Positions 1-12,500 are shown, counted from the first letter of the stretch. The stretch: DNA of 64,000 nucleotides from Xiphophorus maculatus (GCF_002775205.1 NC_036447.1:22922501-22986500); one strand, 5' to 3'. Notes: generated from the letters alone by a model not told the origin. Numbers and translations are program-made.

Positions 1-479
1 CACCGCTAATCCACCTCATTTGCTTTTGCCGTTCCTCTTTAACGCCGTCTGATTGCATGGTTAGAAAGTCAGGCAGATGTTAGAGTCTGGAATATGATCC
101 TTGCTCTTTATGATTGATGGAGGAGAGGCTTGAATGTCCTCTTTCTCCACTCTTTGGTCTGGCTCTGCATCCATGAAGCTTCCTTTTCAGCCTCCTCGTT
201 GCCATGGTTACGCACAGCAACTGTCCAAAAGTCAAAAAAGTGAGAGTAGAAATCCTTGCAGCTGCACAGTTATCCGAAAACAGAGGGAACAATTGTCAAA
301 AAAGAAAAAGCAATGCATCAACCGAAAAAATGTATTCAGATTAAAAATACTTTCTTAATTCTAAAAGGAAATTAAATGTTTAAATTAAATAAACGTCTAA
401 TGTAGCATACCTACTCCAATTCTAGACTTTAATATTTACAATAGAACAAAATATTCTGACACAGAAATCTTGACCAGGT

Positions 480-1930
480 TTCCATGGCAGCAGGGATTTT
501 AGCCCTTTTTCCTCCACACAGCTCTTCATTTTGCAACATCGATTTTCAGCTCCATCCATAAATTTTCTACACGGTTCAGGTCTAGGGGCCGGCTAGGCCT
601 CTCCAGAACCTCAAGATGCTTCTTCTGGAGCCACTGCTTCGGGTTACCGTCATGCTGAACGACCAAGCCACGACCCATCTTCGATACCTTTACTGAGGGA
701 AGGAGGCTGTCGCCCAGACTCTCACATTTAATGGCCCCACAACCAAGCTTCACGCATGGGATGCTGTTCTTGGGACTGTGCTCATCCTTCTTGTTCCTCC
801 TCCAAAAACATAGAATGGAGTTTATGTCAAAATGCTCTAATTTGGTCTCATCTGACCTCGTGACCTTCTCCCACGCCTCCAGTGGATCATCCAGATGGTC
901 ACTGGCAAATTTCAGATGGACCTGGCTGGACACGTGCACCCTGAAGGATTTTAATCCATGACAGCACAGTGTGTTACTATGGAAACCTTTGAGACTGTGG
1001 ACCCAGTCCTCCACAGGTCATTGACCAGGTCCTCCCATGCAGTTCTGAGCTGATCCTCTACACTTTACATGATCATTAATGCTCCACGAGGCCTGATCTT
1101 GACTGGAACACCAGTCTGAGGGAGTCTGACCTTCATAAAACGGTTTCCTCCATTTGCACCAGCAGTTGTTGCCTTCTCACCAAACTGATTAACTGTTGTC
1201 CTGTAGCCCATCCTAATGTTATCCCTGGTGTCCTTAGACAGCGCTTCGGTCTTGTCCATGTTGGACGTTGGAGTCCAATTGATTTAGTGTGTGGACAGAT
1301 GTGTTTAATACAAGCACCAAATGGAGAACAGGAGGGGTTTACTGCAGGTTGGTAGGTGATCAAATTCTTATTTCATGCAATAAAATGCAGATTAACTATT
1401 TTAAAAAATAGGGCTGCACCGATTGCAGTTTTCTTGCCGATCACCGATCTTTTAAAAAGCTTAACCTGCCGACTCCGATGTTGGCCGATACCAATTTTTT
1501 TGTCTGAAATGTTGCGCAATATGGCAAGAAAGTTGTGCAGTTGGCAACAGTGGGGGGACTATTGTTAATTGTAAATGTGCAGACATAACTTGGTGGGTCG
1601 GTCTGTCAGTCAAACCTTCCTCACCAGAGAGCAAAAGAGGACAGTGGTTGATTCTTAGACCTTTGCCAAGCTAGATAAGATCGGTGGATAAGATCGGCTT
1701 CATGCATAAAAATAGGCCGATCACTGATCTCCCAAAATTAAGGAAATCGGCCCTGATAAATCGGTGCACTCCTAAAAAAAATGTATCTGATTTTCTGATT
1801 TTTTTTTTTAGATTCTGTCTCTCACAGTTGAGGTGAACGTATGATGAAGATTACAGATCATAAGAGGAAAGCTTGAAAAATCTGCAGTGTCTCCAATACT
1901 TATTTTCCCAACTATGTAAAAAAACCAAAA
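480..1930 (-). mobile_element. Decayed Tc1-like DNA transposon, interrupted
   Basis: Reading the minus strand from about 1259 to 526 gives fragments of a Tc1/mariner transposase in the family order: an N-terminal helix-turn-helix part with SKDTRDNIRMGYRT and GEKATTAGANG, then HSLKG, SDETKLEHF, KNSIPCVKLG, and the C-terminal DLNRVENLWMELK. These correspond to the WSDETK, P-VKHGGG and SPDLNPIENLW blocks of active Tc1 elements. Frameshifts and a missing middle show it is dead. The DNA at 1360-1408 and 1776-1925 (ending near 'ccaatacttattttccc') reads as the non-coding end of the same kind of element, split by the insertion at 1409-1774. Exact outer ends are uncertain. Confidence 0.8.
1409..1774. 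mobile_element. Short inverted-repeat element nested in the Tc1 copy
   Basis: The ends are inverted repeats: TAGGGCTGCACCGATT at the left and, on the other strand, TAGGAGTGCACCGATT at the right. Subterminal GCCGATCACCGATC / GCCGATCACTGATC motifs also mirror each other. There is no coding capacity. The size (366 bp) and TIR style suit a non-autonomous hAT-like MITE. A target-site duplication is not clear, because both flanks are A-rich. Confidence 0.7.
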
Positions 1931-3562
1931 ACTTACACCTTAGGTAAAATGAGTTTGAGAAATCTAAATTATGCAAAAGTGTTTGCATATTCAAGAAAAC
2001 ACATGTCACAGAGCTTTCCCTTAATTTAACTTAATTTAATGAGCAGAACCAGCTGGAGTTTTTATTAAAGCTAGCGTGGACAAACCCTGAAGATACTCCC
2101 TAATGGAACATAATGAGGATGTGGGCTATCTGCACACCCGCCAAATAATTTTCTAATATCCTTAAGCTTCCTTAGAGCTAAATGGAGCAAAAATTTCAGT
2201 ACACCTGAGAAATAAATCAGCTATCTTAATTACAAATTAATTTTGCATGATGTGGAACCAATCCTTAAAGAAACAGTGATTAATTTTCAGTTTTTTCTAC
2301 CTCTTCTACAAAAAATTATTTTCCTTATGAATGCATGTAAAACAATCCTCACAAAAATCCTCAACGATGTTTATTTCTTTTGTTAGCAAAATAATGAGGA
2401 CTTTATTTCTCTTTCATATGACATGCACTATGGAGTTCCCCATTATTCACTAATGCCTCAAAATAAAAGCCATACTTGATAAAAAAAAATCATCATAAAG
2501 AAGTTTCTATCTGAAGAACCATTTTATTTGTATTGTTATTTTTTTTTACCATTTTATTACTTTAACACTCTAGTATGGGATGACCAAGGTCAGAAAACAA
2601 ACATACACTTTTAGTCAGTGAGATATAAAAACATGATTTTCTAATTTATTTAAGGATTTATTTAACACAGTTATCTATGGAGGCATCAAAACCACACAGT
2701 CAGAGTTCCCCATTGCTGAGTGTCCCGTGTCATTTCCTTTTCAGACAGAAGCGTCAAATACGGCTATAAAGTGACATCAAATTTCTATTAGCTTATTTTT
2801 AAATTTTCACAACAGCTGCAGGTATTTGTGTTTTCAAATTGCATTACGTGTCTGGAGAATACATAACCGTCCACCCCCGTTTAAGAGTTAGACTAAAGTC
2901 TCCTGTTCAATACATCATAAACACCAACATGTCCACCATAAGTATATCTAAATTTCTTACCAGAATCATATATATTCAAACATATTCCTACTTTAAAATG
3001 GATTTAAAAGGATTTAGATTTATAATTAAAATCACTTCTTTTTTTTTAAATTGGACTTTTCTAAAGATGATTCTGGAAACAATCTGGACAAACAAGCAGC
3101 TAAGTTTGACTCAGCAGTTTGACCCAGGAACAATGCTCCCCAAAAACCACAAATTGGAACATGTGCGATGGGTTTGGTCTCCATCTCATTTGCTGCTCTG
3201 TTCTCTTTCTCCTCCTCTAAAGGTTTTCAGGCACATAAAAAAGAAACATAAATCTGATCTGCCATCTGGGGAGTCTTTGAGGCTCTCGGATACATAATCT
3301 TTACAGTCTGTTGGCTCTCTGTGTGCAGTGGTTCAAGAACGAAGGGATGGGTTAGAGTGTCACATTGCAGAGAAAAATATCTCAGTGTAATATTTGAGCA
3401 GCAGCTGAACAGGAGGGCAAAAACAACTCTAAGAATACTTATTCTTCAACTTCTATTACATAAATAACAATCTTTGCACCAAGGAATCTTCTATATGCAA
3501 TGAATATTTACTGAAACAGATGCGCGGGATCTCAAGCGGACTAAAAATAAATCTCCGATTAC

Positions 3563-6500
3563 CTGTGAAGTCATCCCGCACCAGAAGTTGGAGTAAGCGG
3601 CTCTGGACTCCAGCATGGGGGCGACGATGGTTTTGTTTTCCCTCATCAGCTTCCACAACACATCTCTGTCAGTGAGCAGGTTGTCACAGTCGGCCATCTA
3701 CAGAGTGAAGAGAGCGGCTAAATATTTACATACAATTACTCATCAACGTGTGCGCGCCTGCAGAGAAAGCATCCCCCCCCCATTCTCCTCTCCCCGGCCG
3801 CCAGCGGATGACTCATCAGCGACGAGGTTTGATCAGAGAGAGGGAAGCGAGCACACAGGCGCTGCGTGGATCTTCTCGTTGTAATGGGTTAAAACGGCCT
3901 AATGGGGTGTTGTTGTAAGGATATGTTGTTAGTTTATGTTTTGCCATATTTTCCCTTAGTCTGTCAGAGCGCATTAACAGTCAGCAACTGCGGGGCAGCT
4001 GGTAGTCAAACAGCTGTTCAGGGCATTTTAGCCTTTTTTTTTTTAAAGAGGGAAGCACAAACATTTGCTCTATTTCATCAACCACTATGCTTGTGTTCTG
4101 AATAAGATTGGTTTGATAGGGAATACAAAAGACATTTAACTTCAAAAGAAAACCTCTACAACAATAAATGAATGAATGCTGAAAATGCTTGAAGCACTTG
4201 GGCTATTTTGCACTTGGGCTTTAAAAGTACTTTCATACAGGATTTAGTGGCTGAGTTCACAAGTATTGCACTACGAGTGCTACCTACTTAATCTATGATA
4301 CTAATGTCTAATAACTTGTCCACGAAACACAGAAAAAATCCAAACTCTCCCTTTAAATCAATACAGGTTTTCCAAAGTAATGCAGATTACTTTGATAGTT
4401 AGCAGAAGTTTAAGTGCCATGACTTGGCGCCAACATACCAGGAGATAGTCGGCCCAGATCTCGCGGGCGGTGTCCAGCGCTGCCTGCCGAAGTTTCATCA
4501 CGTGTTCATATCGGAGATTATTCCAGTGTTTTGGCCCCACTTCGTCCTCAAAGGCACTGGGACATAAAAAGATGGGCCCATTTAAAGAAGAAAAAAATAA
4601 TTAAAAAAAAAACCACTCGATGTACGTTACATTACCTGTTTTCGTCATCAGGTCGCCACTCCACATAATGGTAGTAATTCTGCACCACGATGAGCCAGTC
4701 TCTTAGGATCGCTGTGGTGTTGTCTATGTTGTGATCTGTCGCCACCCTGTGGAGCACAACAAGATGAACTAGAACATTTCTGAAGAAATTTCAACGGGGC
4801 CTGCCAACGTGTGGCAGCCTTTGGTTGGAACCCAGCGTTCTGATGCTAAACATTAGCAATAAGGCTAAGCATAGCTAAAGTAATATTAATAGCATGTGGA
4901 GAATCACTAGCATGTTGACTAGCATGGACTTGCTCCATTCAGTATGTTAAAATTAGTGTATAAGCTAAAATTAGCCAAAATGCTAATGTTAGCCTAAATG
5001 CTGTCAGTAGCATGTGGGGCATCACTAGCATGTTGTCTTATATTGACTTCCTCAATTCAATGTGCTAAACATGGCTAGTAAATTTATAGCTAAGAAGCTT
5101 ATTTTAGGGAAACGGCTAATGCACTAGTGGGGGACAGTGCACTGCTAATGTTAATGCACAAACTTTGTTTCGGGAGACAAATTGTTCTTAGAGATTAATG
5201 GAGTTTACAGTGCATGAAGTTAAAAGTTTTGGAATTTTTTTGCTTTTAAGAACTTAAAAGGGAGAAAAATAAAATTTGAAAAAAATCATTGGGAGAAAAA
5301 AAATTAAGACATAGTTAACAGCTTCAGGTGTAATCAATATATTAAAAAAGTAACAATAAACTAAATCCCACTGTTATCAAAATGAGGCCAAATAACATAA
5401 AACACTGGATTATTGTAATTTGGGAGATATAGTAGTTATGACCACCGGTGGGGAATCTGGAAAAGATGAAATCCGGCGTAACGGCAGCCAGTCGCTAACA
5501 TCAGGTTTACCGGATTCCAACCATGAACAGCTGGTGAGTCACGGTGAAAATTGTTCACATTTTCCCATTCCTCTAAATCACATTAAGTCTGCTTTAAAAC
5601 AGGCACGAACACATAAAACACACACCATAAGTGAAATGATCTCTGCAGAGTAGTGAATTTTCACAGTTTTCATTCGCCCTTTGCATCTTCTGAGAGTGAA
5701 ACAAAAGCAGCTATGTAAACACAGATGCTGCTCAGTTCCTCCTTTGCCTTCTTAATGCCAGTTTTGGATAAAAAATATCCAGCCACAGATCTTTGTAAAA
5801 ACACTTTTACACACAAACATGCAGTGATTGTGGGGAACGAGTATTGATACTCCAAGTCTCTCCTTGTGCTTAAATCTTAAACTGAAGCCATATTACGCCA
5901 AACTAACATATGAAGCCGTTGTTTTGTAACCAGATATTTCTTTGCAACTTATTGTGCTTTCCCACGAATGAAAGCAGCTGTTTTAGGAAAAATGTGTATA
6001 AATTATGACATGAACTGCATGTGTGCATTTTTAAAAAACTGTATTTCAGGCGAAATACAATAAATCTGCAAAAACTAGGACTGGGCAATAAGGACTTAGA
6101 AATTGAATGTGATATTTCAAAAGCATTCACAGTTGAAACAGGCTTCTTTACATAAGTGTGATTAAAACTGCACATATTAACTGCATTTCATCAAATTTTC
6201 AAATATAGTGATATTTATTGATCCTCTCATGGAGCCAACCGTGGAGAAAATTTCTGATAATATTGTCAGGGGGTTTATTTAACATTAATTTATATGGTAA
6301 ACAATAAATCAAAATTCTTATAGGAAATTTTTCATGATAAATGATGGACGATACAATAAATGCCCTCCACAAGCAAGAATTATTTCACAAATTAATTACT
6401 TGATTTTAACCTGCTGAAATGAATTTAGAAATAATTGTTAAGTGGAAAATAAACACTAGTTTATAAAAACTATGATGTCTATAATAACCAATATGTTTAA

Positions 6501-8501
6501 TTACTTTACCATAGGTTTCTGTTTTCAAATAAGATAACTAGGCATCCCGTTGTAGGTTTGGGATCTTATTCCTTATTACTTTCTCGTTATAAAAAAGCCT
6601 GTTTTGACTAGTTTTGTATCTAGAAGTTAAATGCAGCTCCTTCTTTTTAAAGTGTCAACTGTATCGCTAACACGGTTTGACAAAATATTTTTTAACAGCT
6701 TCTCTTTGTGATTTCAAAGAAAAGGTGAAGGAAACGGTGAAGGAGTTTCCGCATCTTGAAACTCCTTAGAAATGCTTTCAATCGGCACGAAAGCTACCAA
6801 TTTACTTCAGTTTCTTCAAAATGCAAACAAAATGTTTTAATAATTACCCAGGAGAGCCGAGGTAGTTACATTCGGTCAAAGTCTTGTTTACTAGAGCGTA
6901 GCCACCCTTAAAAAAAGGGGGGAAAAATTTGGACCGTGAGGCTGAAAAAGTGAGGCATTCGTCTACCGTCTGTTATGATAACAAATCCCAATGTGTGTCG
7001 GAGGGACGGGCAGCGGCAGCGAGAGCCGGCGAGTGAAAGAATGTGTAAAAATGACAGAAATGGATTTCCTCCCGAGCCTGTCACGTAGCGAGTGACAGTC
7101 AGCGTGCTGCCGCTGTTCGTTTCCCATGTGTCTGTGGGACGTTAACACAGCGGTGTCATCTCCACGCCTACGTGCGACCGACTCCGCAATCCGTCTTCTT
7201 CGCTGCATCCGTCTAGCTCTCAGCGTGCCGGCAGGAGCGTCTGACTGCTGAGAGGTGTTCAATGTCCAGAGGCAGTGATTTGAAAACAAACACACACACA
7301 TACACAAAAAAAAAAAAAAAAAAAACACAAAGTGTTTTTTGAAGAGTAAATATTTGGGATTGGAGAACCATGCCTAACGGATATGAGAGCTGAAAGAGAG
7401 AGAGAGAGAGAGGATGGAAACTGATTTATGAATTGGCATCAGTCGTTGTGCCAATGACAGCAAAAGCCCTCTGGGAGTTTGCATGCTGGTTGGACTCTAC
7501 TGCCAAGCGTTCCTTCTCAACTTGTCACACTGATGTCTGCAGGTAGTGTTCTTTCTTTTGTTTTCTTCTTCCTCCATCAAAAGGAAATAAAAAAAGTTTC
7601 TTGCAGAAGTATTCACACACTTTAAACCAGTGTTTCCCAACCCTGGTCCTCGAGGCCCACTGCCCTGCATGTTTTAGGTATTTCCTTGCTTCAGTCCAGC
7701 TGATTTCAATTGATGACTTGATTATCAGGCGGTTGTTGAACTGCAATCAGTTGAATCAGGCACATTAAAGCAGGGAAACCTCTAAAACATGTAGGACAGT
7801 GAGCCTTGAGGACCAGGGTTGGGAAACACAAAACATTCGCATGCTTCATGAGGAGTTTGTGATCACAAAGTGGAAAACATGCTACGAAAGGTAAGACCAT
7901 CGCTAATTTTTTTTAAAGAACTTAAGATATTTGAAGGTCAATGTTTTAGATACATAAAATCAAGACTTTTTATGGATGCAGACGCCCTTTTTAGGGTTGT
8001 TGTTGTTTAGTCTGGTTTAATTTCCGTCTCGTCTGACTGGGGTGCCTTCTTCCTCACATGTAACTTTACAGAACAGCTATGCTTATATTTTGAGAATACA
8101 ATTTAACACTAAGGTCACTTCTTGAGGAAACTGAATTCTCCAGATTTCATTCAGGGGCATCCGAGTAAAGGAGGCTATATACAAATGTCTGTCACACTTT
8201 TTAGATTTTTTTTGTGTTAGAAAAAAAATGAAAGCACATATTTTTGTGCTTTCTGCTTCTCTGCTGCAGGAGCAAAACAAAATGTCTGTGTGTTTCATGT
8301 AGTAAACCACATAAAAGGTCGACGACCCGCTAGGCATAAACTGTGAAAGAAGAGCTCAACGTAAACATTGTCGTTTGTTACAAAAAGACTTGCAGATAAC
8401 TGAAAAACAACACATTTACATCAGCATTTGTGTCATTTCAACATTTTTTTAAAAAAATCCATAGAAGTAAAATTCAAAATCAGAACACAACTTCCTCTCG
8501 G

Positions 8502-8535
<34 letters not shown>

Positions 8536-9461
8536 GCCCATGAATTCCTTGTTGATCCCGCTGGGCCATGAAATGGAAACAGATTCAACCTGTCAGGTAT
8601 GAATGCTAATGAAAAGATTAAAACATTACACATAAAAATTTTTTTAATGGAAGATGAATAAATAAATAAAAAAGAAAGCAGAAAAAGGGAAGTGAGAGGG
8701 TTGACTCAAATCTGTGCAGGATGACAGAATACCCCGGAGCGAAGCTTTTCCTTCCTGCAAATACTTGTTGGGCAAGTTTCATGGTCATTTAGGCTGGAAG
8801 AGTTTGAAACTCAGCTGCTTATTTCTATAAGTTCTGATTCTAGTTCAGACAAGAGGACGGGTGTGTGGAGGGGGGAAGGAGGGGACGTGGGGATGAGGAG
8901 ACAAGGGGGGGAAAAAAACGAAGGGGGGATGAGGGGATGATCTGTGACTGAGTGGAACTTTTCACGGACACGTCTCTGCAGGCGCAGGCCGCCTCATGTG
9001 TCCCGTTCTCCGCGCAAACTGGTCCACGCCCAGCGGAGAGGGGAAAAACTTCACTGAACATATCAAATATAATCATTCATTATATGATTTGTGCAGATAA
9101 AGTGCACGTCCTTTCTCCACAAGTAGCCGACTGCCTTAACGTTAAAGTTGTCCGCGTTCATTGATAGCGTCTCTTCACTACTCCCCGTTACATAAATTAA
9201 ACTAAAACATATATCAACGTTTAGTTGCGTCAGTGAAACTCACCAGAGCGCTAGGCGGTCCTTCGGGTAGTTCAGCCGCTCGACGGCTCCGAGGAACAGC
9301 GGCAGAGAGTGGGCCGAGTTGCGGCAGACCAGCGCGATGACGACCCTGGGAGCCAGGAGCGGCGACTCGGGGCTCCAGCGCTCCTCCGGGAAATAAGACC
9401 AGCCCGAGCCCGGCAACAGAACGAACAGCAGGGCGAGCAGCAGTGAGGTGACCCGGAGCAT
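3563..9461 (-). CDS. colgalt1: Procollagen galactosyltransferase 1, exons 1-4 (5' part; runs off left edge)
   Basis: ER-lumen glycosyltransferase that adds galactose from UDP-Gal to hydroxylysine in collagen. Coding exons on the minus strand: 9244-9461, 4636-4746, 4439-4556, 3563-3697. Phases join exactly (218+111+118+135 = 582 nt, 194 codons). The start ATG at 9461 opens a hydrophobic signal peptide (about residues 1-22) followed by [13 protein letters not shown], a family signature. Exon 2 reads [10 protein letters not shown], exon 3 [20 protein letters not shown], exon 4 [20 protein letters not shown] then CGMTSQ, all close to COLGALT1. A D-x-D metal/UDP motif (DCD, residues 152-154) lies where mammals have DAD. 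Residues [15 protein letters not shown] favour COLGALT1 over COLGALT2. The remaining two thirds, including the second glycosyltransferase domain and the C-terminal ER retention signal, must lie left of position 1, because no further exon is visible below 3563. Intron 1 is about 4.5 kb. The gene itself is intact in this window. Confidence 0.92.
4889..5080. repeat. Two diverged copies of a ~120 bp direct repeat
   Basis: In colgalt1 intron 1, 'tagcatgtgg.g.atcactag' followed by 'catgttg' and 'gacttgctccattcagt' / 'gacttcctcaattcaat' occurs at about 4889 and again at about 5009. The region is rich in gctaa / ttagc words, as in many fish minisatellite-like intronic repeats. Copy number is about two. 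Confidence 0.6.
6960..7240. other. CpG-rich island inside colgalt1 intron 1
   Basis: Local GC and CpG content rise sharply here (gcggcagcgagagccggcga, cgcctacgtgcgaccgactc) against an AT-rich background. Open frames in it show no family motif and no good splice frame. It could be an internal regulatory element or an alternative promoter, but nothing in the sequence proves a function. Confidence 0.35.
7628..7830. mobile_element. ~200 bp inverted-repeat element (hAT-like MITE)
   Basis: The left end CAGTGTTTCCCAACCCTGGT is mirrored by ACCAGGGTTGGGAAACAC at the right. The inverted repeats extend roughly 30 bp (through cctcgagg / ccttgagg). It is non-coding. The right outer bases and target duplication have decayed. 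A CAGTGTTTCCC terminus is typical of hAT-derived short elements in fish. Confidence 0.7.
8505..8533. repeat. Poly(T) tract
   Basis: A run of 29 T within colgalt1 intron 1. Reading the opposite strand gives poly(A), so it may mark the tail of an old retrotransposed sequence, though no recognisable body adjoins it. Confidence 0.8.
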
Positions 9462-9660
9462 GGCAGGGAGGGCAGAGAGAGGAAAAAAGACGGAGCTGAC
9501 GCGGCAGAAAGTGGCAGCCAGAGAGGGGGAGACAGGGGATGCAGAAGCAGAGGAAGCTGCTGTCTATGCCGACATGGCGGAGGGTCTGGATTTAAAGGGG
9601 AAGGACAGGGCCGCGTCAAGGAGAACTCACTGTCACTTTAATGCCTTATAATGCACCGTG
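8980..9660 (-). promoter_or_regulatory. colgalt1: CpG-rich 5' end of colgalt1
   Basis: Sequence around the first exon (9244-9461) and just upstream to about 9650 is rich in CpG and GA-rich stretches, as expected of a housekeeping promoter. No clear TATA box sits at a usual distance. This is inferred from composition and position only. Confidence 0.45.
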
Positions 9661-10689
9661 TGCACGGGTTATAGTGAAAAACACTAATGATAATAATAAC
9701 GGCATTCAAATTCAGAAACTCTTACGACGGAATCCCCCCTACTTAAATAAATAACAAAAAAAATAATAATTTATGATTTCCATCTCGAGCGTTTTATTTC
9801 TTCTTTCCCTTTAAGAACAAACCCAACAGCAAAACTCAGGAAGCAGACGGATCTGAAAACCAGAATGTTCTGTCCTGGGGAACGCTTTAAGAACCTTTTG
9901 GGGGAACGTTCTTTTTTTTCTTCCTCCCTTTTACCCAAAGGTTTAACCTTTGGAGAAATAAAAATGTTGCGAATGCCATTTCAAGCTTTAATAAGTTGCA
10001 AAAGGTTTGTTTTTAGTGGAGGGGAAAAGAGAGGCATCCCTCAAAAGATGATAAAACAACATACTTAAAGAGAAAGTAATACTTTTTTGTCTTTATTTAC
10101 ATTTCATTTTTAAAAAAGGTAATTTTACTCCTCCCAATAATTTATTGAAAAATCTTAATTTGGATTACAGCAATAAAAAGTCTTATTTAAAAACAACATT
10201 ATTTTGACATGAGTGTTTTGCAGAGACCATGATGCTTGCAGCTGTGATTTGCATTGTGTTATATTTTTACGGCTTCCTGTTCTGCAGTTCCTCCATGGCT
10301 CTGACCCACTCCGCTCCACGAAGCAGCACATGTTCCCCTGAGTCGTCCGGCGTGTCCTCCCTGTCAGACGGCGTACTCGGGCGGAGCGTTACAGAGTCTG
10401 ACGAGGAGCCTTCACACATGGAGCTTGGTGTGTGTGTGTTGGCACACTGTGGGGCAGCTCTTCATGGTACACCAGTTCAGAAATAAGATCAGAGCTGGAG
10501 CCGCTCCCTCCCTGCACACCTGTACCACCTTGTCTCTGACTCTGCTGTGAGCTGTGCAGAGTCAGAAGAAAAACACGGAGCCGCCAAAACATCTTAGCAG
10601 CCATGCTGGCAACCTAAATATAAAGGGAGAGAAGAAAGGTGCATTTGAAATATCTTCTTATTTAACTTTGGGAGAGCAAACATTTCACG

Positions 10690-10860
10690 GTTCACTGCAA
10701 AAGTAGTCGTATTCCCTGAACTTTCACACATCTTGTCTTGTTACGACGTCAAACACCAGTGTATTGTGACATGTATTGCAGACCAACATAGACTGTTGTA
10801 GTGTATAAATGTGGAGTGGAAGAAAGATTTTTACATGGGCTGAGAATGAGGAATTTGAGG
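10690..10860. mobile_element. Remnant of a Tc1-like transposon end
   Basis: The run 'cactgcaaaagtagtcgtattccctgaactttcacacatcttgtcttgttacgac...accaacatagactgttgtagtgtataaatgtggagtgga' resembles the terminal region of a common fish Tc1-like element (contact with family consensus is from memory). It has no coding part. A diverged piece of the same kind lies near 41230-41330. Confidence 0.5.
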
Positions 10861-10954
10861 CTGCGATATTTATTTTGTCCGTCAAGTCCAGACTTTGTAG
10901 AATTAGGGTTAGAAACCCTTCTGGGTTGGATGATCAGTGTGGGTCTATTTAGCT

Positions 10955-11175
10955 CAGGGGTCTCAAACTCCAGTCCTCTTGGGCCGCAGACCTACAGTTC
11001 TTAGATGTGCCACAGGTACAAAACACTGGAATGAAATGGCTTAATTACCTCCTCCTTGTGTAGATCAGTTCTCCAGAGCCTTAATGACCTAATTATTCTA
11101 TTCAGGTGGTGCAGCAGAGGCACATCTAAAAGTTGCAGGACTACGGCCCTCGAGGACTGGAGTTTGAGACCCCTG
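10955..11175. mobile_element. 221 bp hAT-like MITE with perfect 8 bp target duplication (copy 1)
   Basis: Ends CAGGGGTCTCAAACTCCAGT and ACTGGAGTTTGAGACCCCTG are perfect inverted repeats. The element is flanked on both sides by the 8-bp sequence atttagct (947-954 relative to 10000, and 11176-11183), which is the hAT target-site signature. It is non-coding. A second copy of the same length lies at 42995-43215 in the opposite orientation, and a degraded one near 61668-61815. Confidence 0.9.
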
Positions 11176-11952
11176 ATTTAGCTGAATATCGTCTTAAATA
11201 CGAAAGATGCAAAAGATTTCCAGATTACCTCCTTTTTAACGTCTCTCTCTGGTGTGTTTGCGGATGCCACAGGTATGATGTCTCCAGAAAGAGCTCCCAG
11301 ACAGACGCAAATCCATCACAGATGGGTGGGGCAACTTCTTGCAGAGTGCGACCAAGTGGTGCTGAAGGCACTGTAACAGTTGCCCACACGTGTCCTCTTG
11401 GGAACAAAGAACAAAGCATGGCAGTGAGGAGGCCTCTGTTACGATGACGTCTGCCTGTTCAGTCAAACTCACCTGTGATCATGTGAGCCAAGTGGTCCTG
11501 CAGCAGGCCCACCTGATGGAGTCCAGCAGAGATACGTTTCTCCACGCTCAGATGGTAAAACTCCTCCTTCAGACCCAACACGGCTGCCTGCACCCGACAT
11601 TTTACTGCCTTGTAGACCTCAGACAGCAACTGAATCACACAAGAAAGCGTCGCGTAATTCATCTGCCTAAAACGCGTTGCTTATCATGTTGTTTTTCAGA
11701 GCATCTAGCTTTGATCCATGTTTTCCTTCTCCTGCTGCGACATCCACAACTCCTGGGGAGTACCGTCTCCCTCAGGTAGGATTCAAGGTCCTCCATCACA
11801 ATTCCCACCAGCACCTTTGTGTCCCGTGAGTGCATTAAAGGGATTTGACAAGTGGAATTAAATAAAAATCACACACAGGCACAAAAAGCTCAAGAGCCAA
11901 CTGGCCTAAAAGGGAGCATGCATTTAAAAAAACGCAAAATCTTACCAAGTGT

Positions 11953-12290
11953 ATTTGTTTCTGTTTCTAGTGCCATTATCTTAGTACGCTTGAAATAATC
12001 CAAAAATAACTGACGAGTAACATTTTAGTGTAGGAGCTTGTTTCAAGTCAATAATTGTTGAATATTGATATAAAGTTATCCACTGGCAAGTTTCTTCAAT
12101 TGTAACAAGAAATTTTTCCCATTTAAAAAATAAAAAAAAAATCTGCCAGTGGAACTAGTACTTTTTCATCAATATTAAGGAACTAGAGACTTAAAACAAG
12201 ATCCTATATCTTGTTGAAAATGTATTTGTCAGTTAGTTTTGTCTTATTTCAATCGTACTAAGATATTTGCACTAGAAATGGCACAAAAAC
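11953..12290. repeat. ~340 bp palindromic (foldback) element
   Basis: The left arm 'tttctagtgccattatcttagtacgcttgaaata' is the imperfect reverse complement of the right arm ending 'aatcgtactaagatatttgcactagaaatgg'. The pairing continues inwards (aactgacgagtaacatttt / atgtatttgtcagttagtt, ccactggcaagtt / ctgccagtgg) almost to the centre. It has no open frame. It is probably a foldback MITE, and it lies between exons of the putative pseudogene. Confidence 0.75.
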
Positions 12291-12461
12291 ATTTCGTAAG
12301 ATTTTCTATTTTTAGAAAACAGAAATGTTTTTCAACATTTAGATTTAGCAAACAAAAAAAAGTGAGAATACTTTATTGTAAATTTGTCATTTCCTTTACA
12401 CCACTAAATAAAGGCACAAATATCCCCAACCTGACACCCTTTAGAGAGTTGTACCTCCGTC

Positions 12462-12500
12462 ATAATCTTTACAGATTATGACTTAATCTGTAAAGATTAT
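12462..12500. repeat. Perfect 17 bp inverted repeat
   Basis: ATAATCTTTACAGATTA (12462-12478) and its exact reverse complement TAATCTGTAAAGATTAT (12484-12500) are separated by five bases. The stem is AT-rich. It could cruciform or hairpin, and no gene signal adjoins it. Confidence 0.85.

Larger units (their letters stand above)
1..3562. other. colgalt1 intron 4 (start), repeat-rich, no exon seen
   Basis: This stretch follows the exon 4 donor (gtaatc at 3562 reading leftwards on the minus strand). It holds a decayed Tc1-like transposon with a nested inverted-repeat element between about 480 and 1930, AT-rich DNA, and a short T-rich run near 3040. I found no further colgalt1 exon. The longest open frames here are transposase relics or chance frames. 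Confidence 0.6.

Noticed and set aside
6963..7328. Arg-rich 121-codon minus-strand frame in colgalt1 intron 1
   Set aside because: It is CpG-rich, has no motif, and its start lies in a poly(A)/T run.
9272..9619. Pro/Ser-rich 115-codon minus-strand frame over colgalt1 exon 1
   Set aside because: It is the other-frame shadow of the signal-peptide exon and its GC-rich promoter.
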